From: Ailanthus altissimus
Lineage: Eukaryota; Streptophyta; Magnoliopsida; Sapindales; Simaroubaceae
Reading direction: 5' to 3'
Assembly (NCBI GenBank): GCA_946807835.1
Contig: OX327699.1
Location: 24,540,014-24,604,013, forward strand
DNA: 64,000 nt
The notes under the pieces are model-generated. The model saw only the letters and a program-made list of their open reading frames with translations. It searched no databases and had not been told where the DNA came from. This document shows, piece after piece, positions 11,057 to 20,302 of this stretch. How positions within the stretch are numbered: position 1 is the stretch's first letter; the number at the start of each line of letters is the position of its first letter. A program made the position numbers and the translations under genes.

Positions 11057-13848
11057 TGTCACGCCCCAGACCCAAAAGATCCGACACACGACATCACTTA
11101 CATTCAACACAGAAATCCTTAGCAAGTTGCTAGTAAGTTCAACACTAAAATCAACCATAACCTAACATATAAATATAAACTTCTCTTTACAATATTTAAA
11201 CATTCATTTCAATTTCTTTTAGAATTATAGCAATTGAATTATGACTGGGACAATTATTAAACCGGAGATACGCAGAGTTTTCTCAGAGATTAACACTCTA
11301 CTACGTCACCAGTAGCAACTTTGTTACCGGGAGCCCAGAATATATCAATTGCAAATTCTTACTTAAAATCATCCAATAACCACACTTTATAAAACTTAAA
11401 CCAAATCCAATCCACACACAATGAAATAATACATAAGTATTTATTCAATAGGGACAAACCAAATATCCTATCTCACGTGTCCCCAAATGAAACACACAAC
11501 AACCTAGCAACTTAGGGAACCCAAGGAACAGCAGAAGCCTTGCCAAATCCGCTAAGCACACATGTACCTTATTTACCTGAAATCACCATAAACTATAATG
11601 AGTATAAAACTCAGTAAGCATACTAATTTTTCATATATCAAATACAAATACATATATGTACACAATGCATATGTATGATATGCTGTGATCAATCAAAATC
11701 ATAATCTTATCAAATCACATATCATGTAAGCGCTTACACATTCTTTCAAAACACATAATAGGAATACCATTACTCGACTACTACTTAGTAGGACTTACAT
11801 ATCACATAATGAGCCAAATGTCACTCGTAGGTGACATACCGTATGAGAGGAATAGTACAAGTGAGGTCTTTAAATCATACATATATAACGCTTATGCCCG
11901 AAGGTAAAAGCCAAACCCTCACCCTGATCATCGGTGAGTCCTCTCACATGTAACAATACGCCACCACACGAATGTGATGACTCACACTTCCTTTAGGTAC
12001 CAATAGGATCCTCCCTACATACGGAACACATAACATATACCAATCCCGAAGGAAAGGCCACACATAAAGGCTCCACAAATCACATAAAATGCCTACTAAG
12101 TTAACAGTGAGTTCAAGTACCCTCAAATCACAAAATATTTCTCATGGACATATTACACTTCAAAAGCTTTCTTTGTTAAACGCATCTTATTTTGGAAAGC
12201 TCACTCTCAAAAACACATGTATGTCCATGCTCAATGTCAATGCTCACATTCATAAACATATATTCACATTTCATATCAAAATATACTTTGACATATCATA
12301 AACATATTCTTAACCCCATTTACAAAATCATACAAAACAATTATTATGTTTATTGTGATTCCAGTAGTAAGTCTAGTATACTTACCTCTTAACACTTTCA
12401 GCTACAAGGCTTAAATCTCCTTAACCTATCAATGGAGATTAATCCTTTCATAAGCCTCACAATTCACAAAAAATACTTTAAATAGCTTACAAAATTATAC
12501 ACAATGCATTTATCACATCAAATTGGTCTAAATTTTTTGTTTCTCCAAAACCTGTCATTCTGACCACTTACACTTAACAAAAATTTCTAATACATCAAAT
12601 GATGTCCAATTACTCCAAACTCAGAATATATCATTCTTGACTCATATATACTTCTTATATATGAATATTATATCAAAATTCCTACACAATCCATTCCATA
12701 CACACCATCGAATCCAAACTACAAACCTGACAGGATCAAGATACTTACTGAACAATATTCAATCTCCCAATTTTATAAAATCATATACTAACTCAAAAAT
12801 TATAAAACTACCACATAATTACTCTTGACACATATCTCAGTCCATGATAAATATTTGGCTTCCAAATAACTGCCAAAAGTATTTTAAAACTATTTTATTT
12901 CATAACTTTAAAAATCTGTTAATCAAATACTACAATGAGCTGATACACTTTAGAAATTTATAACACTTCAACCACATTGATCCAAATTCTCAATTCCGAG
13001 TATATCATATTAGACATATAAAATTATCATATTCCACAAATTCATAATTTTTAAAGATCATTCAGCAGGTCAAAAATTATTTTCCACTGTATCATACTGT
13101 TTACACAGGAAATTTTCAGAATTTCAGGGTCATTTTGGTAAATTCACTACAAATTCAATTTCCGAGATTTTCAATCGATTCAAAGTCTCAGATGATCCTA
13201 AACATGTCTTATTTCATATAATCAAAATTCAAAACCAGAATCGAATCACAACAATTTATAAAATTCCTAGATCAAGAGGTTATCCAGCAGAAATTTCATA
13301 ATTCATCATGATTTATCAAACTATCTTATAGATCATCATCAATTCTCATATGATCTTACGAAATACACAACAAATCCTCAATTATACATATTTTCAGAAA
13401 TAAAAACTTAAAGGAATTAACTTAATTAATACCAATAAATTGAGAAATACGTATGATATACCTTTTGAAATTCAAATTTTCAATTTCTTCTTCTTTTTCT
13501 TCTTCTTCTCCTCTTTCTCTCTCCTCTATTTCTCTCTTCTCTCTCTTAAAATGGGTAGCTCGACCAAAATGAGAGAATTAGGGTTTTTAAAAGTGTATTT
13601 TTATACTAAGTGGTCAATTTTTGGTATTTACAAATTCACCCCCAAAACTTTCAAAGTATAACAATTTGGTCCCTAAAATAATTCCAAAGTCTTGCAAATA
13701 AACCCAATACTAATAGTATATCCTTAACCTATAAAAACACTACTAATAACAATATATAAATCAAGGATCACCCACATACAAATCAAATACGTATATTTAT
13801 ATATATAAATATACATATTCTTACCGGTTATGGATACTGGTTACTACA
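11057..13848 (+). mobile_element. Solo LTR A (TGTCACGCCCC family), ATAAA duplication
   Basis: A 2792-bp block begins TGTCACGCCCC and ends GGTTACTACA (TGT...ACA ends). It is bracketed by a perfect 5-bp direct repeat ATAAA (11052-11056 and 13849-13853). It has no internal coding sequence. No primer-binding site follows it and no polypurine tract precedes it, so it is best read as a solo LTR left by LTR-LTR recombination. Copy B at 14556-17221 matches it along its length, including the pyrimidine-rich CTT/CTC tract near the right end (13478-13550). The parent is probably a Ty3/gypsy-type element, but no coding part is present to prove it. Confidence 0.75.
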
Positions 13849-13883
13849 ATAAATATTATAAAATAAAATATTCATACAACAAT

Positions 13884-14074
13884 TGTAATACTCTAGGCAA
13901 ATCCCACATCGCCAAGGCACGGGAGAGATGCTGAGTTTATAAGGGGTGACCCACACCTTAATTGGCAAGACGAGATTTGGGTGAATGATGCTTGCGTGAA
14001 GCCCAAGAATAAAATCGTGCGGGCTTGTGCCCAAAGCGGATAATATCTTGTCAGGTATGGGTTGGGTCATGACA
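13884..14074 (+). repeat. TRIM 5' LTR
   Basis: 191 bp, the same length as the 3' LTR, with scattered substitutions. The match ends exactly at CATGACA, the terminal CA of the LTR. Confidence 0.85.
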
Positions 14075-14137
14075 GATATGCTCACACTCAAACCCTTCTC
14101 AGAAGATCAAGGTCTGTCGGCGTCTCGAAAGGAATGT

Positions 14138-14269
14138 TACCTGGTTAATCCTACCAATAGTCATATACTTGTCTCAAAGATTAAGCCATGCATATATAAG
14201 TATGAACTAATTCAGACTGTGAAACTGCGAATGGCTCATTAAATCAGTTATAGTTTGTTTGATGGTATC
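14138..14269 (+). pseudogene. 18S rRNA 5'-end fragment captured in the TRIM
   Basis: 132 bases follow the start of plant 18S rRNA, from TACCTGGTT through TCAAAGATTAAGCCATG, TTCAGACTGTGAAACTGCG and AATGGCTCATTAAATCAG to TTTGATGGTATC. The preceding about 63 bases (14075-14137, ending TCTCGAAAGGAATGT) sit where the external transcribed spacer would be and probably are that. The piece stops where its TGGTATC coincides with the start of the TRIM primer-binding site. It is a fragment, not a working rRNA gene. Confidence 0.9.
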
Positions 14270-14275
14270 AGAGCC
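14263..14275 (+). other. TRIM primer-binding site (initiator-Met tRNA)
   Basis: TGGTATCAGAGCC complements the 3' end of plant initiator-Met tRNA. Its first seven bases are also the last seven of the 18S fragment. Confidence 0.85.
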
Positions 14276-14346
14276 ACTTCCGATGTCCTATTGGGTGGTG
14301 GTGGGGCAAGCCTCAGTGAGGACGCTGAGTCCTAAAGGGGGGTGTA

Positions 14347-14537
14347 TGTAATACTCTAGGCAAATCCCACATCGCCAATGCACGGGAGAGATGCTGAATT
14401 TATAAAGGATGACCCACACCTTAATTGGCAAGACGCGTTTTGGGTGAAGGATGCTTGCGTAGAGCCCAAGAACAAAACCGTGCGGGCTTGGGCCCAAAGC
14501 AGACAATATCTTACCAGGTTTGGTTTGGGTCATGACA
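14347..14537 (+). repeat. TRIM 3' LTR
   Basis: 191 bp, preceded by the polypurine tract AAAGGGGGG. It ends CATGACA; solo LTR B begins 18 bases later. Confidence 0.85.
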
Positions 14538-14555
14538 ACAAGGGGATGGCACGTG

Positions 14556-17221
14556 TGTCACGCCCCAGACCCAAAAGATCTGAAATATGACATAACTTAC
14601 ACTAATTCAATAATGTGCACTCATAATTAATATTGCATAAAATTTCAAACTTGAATTCAATATAAGAATCCTTACCAAGTTGCTAGTAAGTTTAATGTAA
14701 AATCAACCTATGACCATACTTGGTAAACACATAAACCAAATATAACAACACCTAATAAAATAACACATAAGTATTTATTCAATAAAGACAAATCAAATAT
14801 CTTAAACTATGTGTCCACAAATGAAATACTTAATAACCTAACAACTTAGGGAATCCAAAGGATAGCAGAAGCCTTACCAAATTCGCTAAGCACACATGTA
14901 CCTTATTTACCTGAAATCACTATAAACTATAATGAGTATAAAACTCAGCAAGCATACTAATTTTTCATATATCAAAATACAAATACATATATGTACACAA
15001 TGCATGTATATGATATGTTGTGATAAATCAAAATTAAAATCTTATCAAATCACATGTCAGGTAAGCGCTTACACATTCTTTTAAAATATATAATAGGAAT
15101 ACTATCACTCAATTACTTAGTATGACTTTCATATCATATATCACATAATGAGCCAAATGTCACTCGTAGGTGACATACCGTATGAGAGGAATACTACAAG
15201 TGAGGTTTAAATTACACATATATAATGCTCATGCCCGAAGGTAAGAGCCAAGCCCTCACCTTGATCATCGGTGAGTCCTCTCATATGCACCAATACGCCA
15301 CCACATGAATGTGATAACTCACTTTTCCTTTAGGTACCAATAGGATCCTCCCTACATACGGAACACATAACATATATCGATTCCGAAGGAAAGGTCACAC
15401 ATAAAGGCTCTACAAATTACATAAGGTGCTTACTAAGTAAATAGTGAGTTCAAGCATCCTTAAAACACAAAACGTATCTCATGAACATTTTTCACTTCAA
15501 AAGCTTTCTTTGTTAAACACATTTCATTTTCAAAACTCATTTTCATAAACACATGTATGTCCATGCTCAATGTCAATGCTCACATTCATAAACATATGTC
15601 TTTCACATTTCATATCAAATATATTTTGGCATAATATAAATATATTTCTAAGCACATTTACAAAATCATACATAAACAATTACAATGTTTATTGTGATTT
15701 CAGTAAAAGTTTAGTTTACTTACCTCTTATCACTTTCAGCTACAAGGTTTAATTCTCCTTAACCTATCAATGGAGATTAATTCTTTTATAAGCCTTAACA
15801 TTCATACAAAATACTTTAAATAACTTACAAAATTACACATATAGCACTTATCACATCGAATTTATATAATTACTTGGTTTCTCAAAACCTATTATTCTGA
15901 TCACGTACACTTAACAAAATTTTCTTATATATCAAATGATGTCCAATTACTCCAAAATCAGAACATATCATTCTTGACTCACATATCCTTCTTATACGTG
16001 AATATCATATCATAATTCATACACAATCCATTTCATAAACACCATTAAATTCAAACTATTATCCTGACATGATCAATATATTTACTGAACTGTATTAAAT
16101 CTCTCAATTTTATAAAATCATATACTAACTCAAAAATTATAAAACTACCATAAAATTACTCTTGACACATATCTCAATTCATGATAACTGTTTTACTTCA
16201 AAATCTCTGCCAAAGTATTTTAAAACTATTTTATTCCATAACTTTAAAAATCTGTTAATCAAATACTAAAATGAGCTGATACACTTTAGAAAATCATAGC
16301 AATTTAACCATATTGATCTAAATTTTAAATTCTGATTATATCATATTAGACATAAAAATTTATCATATTATAAAAATTCGTAATTTTTTAAGATCATTCA
16401 GCAGATCAAAAATTGTTTGTCACTATATTATACTGTTAACACAAGAAATTTTTAGAATTTCATGGTTATTTTGGTAAATTCACTACAAACTCGATTTTTA
16501 GAATTTTTAATCGATTCAAAATCTCAAATGATTCTATACATGTCTAGTTTTATAGTCTCAAAAGCCAAAACTAGAATCGAAGCACAACAATTTATAAAAC
16601 TTTCAGATCAAAAGACTATCAAGTAGAAATTCTGCAATTCATCATGATTTATCAAGCTATCTACATAATCATCATCAATTCTCAATATATCTTACAAAAT
16701 TCACATCAAATCCCCAACTTTTCATTTGTCCATAAATCAAAACTTAAAGGAATTAACTTAATTAACACCATTAAATTGAGAAATAGTTATGATATACCTC
16801 TTAAAATTCAAAATTTTAATTTCTTCTTCTTCTTCTCTTTCTCTCCCCTCTATTTCTCTCTTTTCTCTCTCTAAAGGGGTGGTTCGACCTAAAAATGAGT
16901 AAATTAGAGTTTAAAATGTGTATTTTTATACTAAGAGGGTAGCTTTTAGTATTTATAAATTAACCCTTAAAACTTTCAAAGTATTATAATTTGGTCCCTG
17001 AAATAAATCTAAAGTCTTACAAATAAACCCAATACTAATAGTATGTCCTTAATCTATACAAATAATACTAATAACAATATATAAATTAACTATCATCCAC
17101 ATACAAATATTTATAGATATATATGTATAATATGAATATTATAGATATATATGTATAATATGAATATTATACATATATATAAATATTTATTCTTTTCAAT
17201 GTTGAATAAGTAGTTACTACA
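14556..17221 (+). mobile_element. Solo LTR B (same family as LTR A)
   Basis: 2666 bp, starting TGTCACGCCCC and ending AGTTACTACA, in the same orientation as copy A and alignable to it throughout with many substitutions and small indels. The flanks are ACGTG (14551-14555) and ACATG (17222-17226), a 4/5 target duplication. It has no primer site, polypurine tract or coding sequence. Because each copy has its own duplication, A and B are two separate insertions rather than the two ends of one element. Confidence 0.7.
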
Positions 17222-17329
17222 ACATGAGCACAAATTCTAACATTAAATGATATAGAAAAGGGAGGCAAAGAAGACATACCAGAATATTAGAATAAAAAAT
17301 CTAGTAATTTATGCCAAACACCAATAATT

Positions 17330-18905
17330 GAACATGACAATATTGTTCACCCATAGAACCCATTTCAGTTTATCCCTCTAATACTAGCATCGTGTTCAGG
17401 AAATAGAGAAGTAGTGGTTGAAAAGTTGTTTCATAATAAGAAAGCAATACATGACATTCTCAGTGTATATGCACTAAACGATAATAGGAGCTTTAAGGTG
17501 TTTAGGTATATGAAAGATTGATTGGAGGCAAAATGTGATGATGAAATGTGTAAGTGGTCAGTTCGTGTCGTGTCCACGGATGCTTGAAGATAATTAATGG
17601 GATAAGGATATTTTTGTCTTATGAGTTTGACATAATTCTTAATTTTATCTTATGAGTTTCGGAAAATTCAATTTTGTCATAGTCCGTTAGTAAGATTCTG
17701 TTAATTGTAATACTGGGGGGTAAAATAGTCATTCTATACAAAATTTTAAAATGGCCTGACACAAAATATCCACGCATCAACCACTGATTTGTCACTTAAA
17801 TAATAAAATAAATAAATCAAAAGAGAGCAGCCACCATTGTTGTCGTCAATAGCCAACCGACCACCGGTGCTCAATTGCGATTCGACTCAAAATTGACATC
17901 ATTGGACTCAAAATTTTGTAATCTACGCAATGGTATAATTTTTTTGGTCAACTGAGTACTGTAGATGTGCCAAAAGTGGAAAAAAAAATACTGTGGGATG
18001 CGGCGGCCACAACCGTTCATTGTCGAACGGTGGTGGCCGCCGACAACCCACCACGGGTCGACGGTCACAAGTTGAACGACGAGACGGTGGCGTGCAACGC
18101 CCCTACCGTTGGATAAATCGGTAGTCGATCTGTCCAACGGTGAGGGCGGTGCACACCATCGCCCCACCGTTCCACAGTGGTTGCCACTCTCCCCTATTTT
18201 CGATCTAATTTTTGTTCACCTTCTTGTTTTCTTTTGACAAAAATGATTCCACCATTGTGTATATATAAAAAAATAAAATTCAATGACATAAATTTTATCT
18301 ATTTTTGTTATTGGAATCTTGCAACTGGTGGTGGCCGGCGACAGCAGTCGATTTTAGTTGTTTAGTTTTATTTATTTTAATATAAAATAAAATTTTAATG
18401 AATATTAAATTTTGAACCTATTAAAACGTGTCCCGTGTCTTTTTGTTTTTAATAGCCTATTAATAACTGACATGTGTACATTGTTTAATGTACTCACATC
18501 ACCATTTATAATTAACATAATAATTGAGGGTAAATTTTTTAATGTACAATTAAATGAGATATTCAGTTAAATTTAACGAAATCTCATTAACGGATTAGGA
18601 CAAAATTGAGTTTTTTAAAACTCGTTAGATAAAATTAAAAATTATGTCAAACTCATGAGACAAAAATGTCCTTATCCCATAATTAATTGTCCAAAGAATT
18701 GACAATAAGAATACATGTCAACTAAACTAATTACGTGACGGTCGTTGTTAAGCAAAAAATCAAATAATTGCTAATATAATTAAGAATAAATTTGCAGATG
18801 TCAATAAATTATATAGACCAAATGATATTGTGGTTGATATTTAAGAGGAGTATGGTGTGAATTTAACATATAAGATGGGTTATCGATCTAAAGAGAAAGC
18901 GAATG
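17330..18905 (+). pseudogene. Decayed MULE transposase, DNA-binding region, split by a nested element
   Basis: Left of the insertion (17330-17598), translation gives NREVVVEKLFHNKKAIHD, LSVYALNDNRSFKVFRYMKD, a stop, then LEAKCDDEMCKWSVRV. This is the pattern of the plant MuDR transposase domain (PF03108 type). Right of it (18688-18905), the same kind of sequence continues as IIANIIKNKFADVNKLYRPNDIVVDI, a stop, then EEYGVNLTYKMGYRSKEKA, the region that follows in such proteins. Several stops make it non-functional. The gap is the 1080-bp element at 17599-18678. Confidence 0.6.
17599..18678. mobile_element. Non-autonomous Mutator-type (MULE) element, 1080 bp, 9-bp TSD
   Basis: The ends are inverted repeats of about 115 bp starting GGGATAAGGA-ATTTTTGTCT (left 17599-17716, right 18563-18678). 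Both flanks carry the identical 9-mer ATAATTAAT (17590-17598 and 18679-18687); nine bases is the Mutator-superfamily hallmark. The interior has a GC-rich island (about 17830-18190) with a strong hairpin and no recognisable transposase. It sits inside an older MULE transposase pseudogene. Confidence 0.85.
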
Positions 18906-20302
18906 CGTGATAGTGGATTCTGCTGATGACTTATTTAAACTACTTCCGTCCTTGACTGCATTTTCATCATATTTCTCATATATGTTATCAAACTCCAACA
19001 ATCGGACATTGTATCCATTTGGTAGGTACTTGCTCTGTAAGTAATGACTCAGTTCCTTCGACAATTGCTTCAAGGCTAGATATTATCCTATTTTTTGTTT
19101 AGATATAACTGTAAACTCTTGCCGATTAAATTAGATTCGCTTTTTGTTCACAAAAATCAAAACTTATCATCCTTATCCACGATTTCAACATCATGGAGTA
19201 ACATATGATGAACCAAAATGCTCGAAAAAATTACTTGCCGCAAATCCAAAAAATAGCACATACACGTATTTTTTTAATATTTCTCTTTGATAATTTGTCA
19301 ACTTGTCTCTTATTAACTTAAGACCTCAAAACTTAGAATAACACAAAATGGTGGCATAGAAATAATCTTTAACATGAATTTTTAATTTTTTAAAAACTGC
19401 GTTGTTGTTGGCAAAAATAAAATGAAAAATTATTAATTAATTATCAATTTCATAATTTTATAGTTATTACAACTATTTGTGAACAAATATTAATTAAATT
19501 TATTAGGAACACAATAATAAGAGTATCCTTAAAAAAGTTTAAAAAATAAATATGAACATTTAGAAAAAATTTGAAAAGCCCTAAATTTGGCACGATAAAA
19601 TCTTATCGCATGAGCACCGGCTTCATCCAATGAGATAAGTTTTGGGGACATATCATCACCACTACCGCCATCTCTCAAAACCCAACGATCAAAATTTTTA
19701 CAATACAAATCATTCATATTATCTTATTTTTTACCCGCTAAAACAATAAAAATCATGGAACCAAAAAAACTCACAACAAAAGTTAACATAAAATTAAAAT
19801 TTTCACAAAAAAAATTTCAAATTTTCCGCTTACCTCATTTTTGCTGTTGTCGTTAATGTTATTATTGCCATCAACTGTCCTTGTCGCCATCACCCAATCA
19901 CCGATTGCCACTTACCATAAAAGTTTATGAGGGAGAAGTTTAAGAGTTTAAGATAGATGAGTGGTTGAAAGAGATAAGGTAAATGAGTATTATGGTCCAA
20001 AATCATAAGGTTTGGCCAAAAAAATTAACCGCTCCTACAAAAGGGCTATTTGCGAAAAAATTTCGTTAGATGATAACGTCTAAAAGAATCGAAGAAAGAC
20101 TACATTACGGGCCACATAATGGGTCGAAGCCTAGACCAATGGGCCTGTATGGGCCCAGTAGGTGCTCGAGACAAATATTAAATTGCCGAATTAGCCGTGG
20201 CCTGAGGTTTAAGAGTTAGAAGTCTTTCATTAGAAAAAAAGAGTCAGAAGACTTAACAAACAGAGACAACAGAGGGACCAATAAAAAAAAACTAAGAAGA
20301 AA
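18906..20302. other. Intergenic region with unassigned minus-strand fragments
   Basis: On the minus strand, 18888-19073 and 19529-19717 hold short frames that I cannot place in any family. A third short minus-strand stretch, 19833-19889 (MATRTVDGNNNIND...), ends at a GTAAGC donor-like site. They could be exons of a dead gene or random frames. The last about 200 bases are the promoter of the canopy-like gene. Confidence 0.35.
20138..20157. promoter_or_regulatory. Paired TGGGCC (site II-type) motifs, canopy-like gene promoter
   Basis: ATGGGCC and TATGGGCCCA lie about 145-165 bases before the ATG at 20303. TGGGCC/T motifs (site II, TCP-binding) are common in promoters of growth-linked housekeeping genes. 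Confidence 0.5.

Larger units (their letters stand above)
13884..14537 (+). mobile_element. TRIM mini-retrotransposon carrying an rDNA insert
   Basis: Two 191-bp LTRs (13884-14074 and 14347-14537) begin TGTAATACTCTAGG, contain the AAATCCCACATCGCC word common in plant TRIMs, and end in CATGACA. A primer-binding site, TGGTATCAGAGCC (initiator-Met tRNA type), lies at 14263-14275. A polypurine tract (AAAGGGGGG) lies just before the second LTR. The flanks ACAAT (13879-13883) and ACAAG (14538-14542) are a 4/5 target duplication. There is no coding capacity, so movement would rely on another element's proteins. Unusually, 188 bases separate the left LTR from the primer site. Most of these are 18S rRNA sequence (separate entry). 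Confidence 0.85.

Noticed and set aside
14138..14269. A functional 18S rRNA gene
   Set aside because: Only the first about 132 nt are present, with several substitutions, inside a retroelement.
13884..14537. A Cassandra TRIM with 5S rRNA in its LTR
   Set aside because: The LTRs share the TCCCACATCG word with other TRIMs but I see no 5S sequence; the rRNA piece is 18S and lies outside the LTR.
11057..17221. One LTR retrotransposon with LTRs A and B and the TRIM as its interior
   Set aside because: A and B each have their own 5-bp flanking duplication, the outer flanks (ATAAA and ACATG) do not match, and no primer site follows A.
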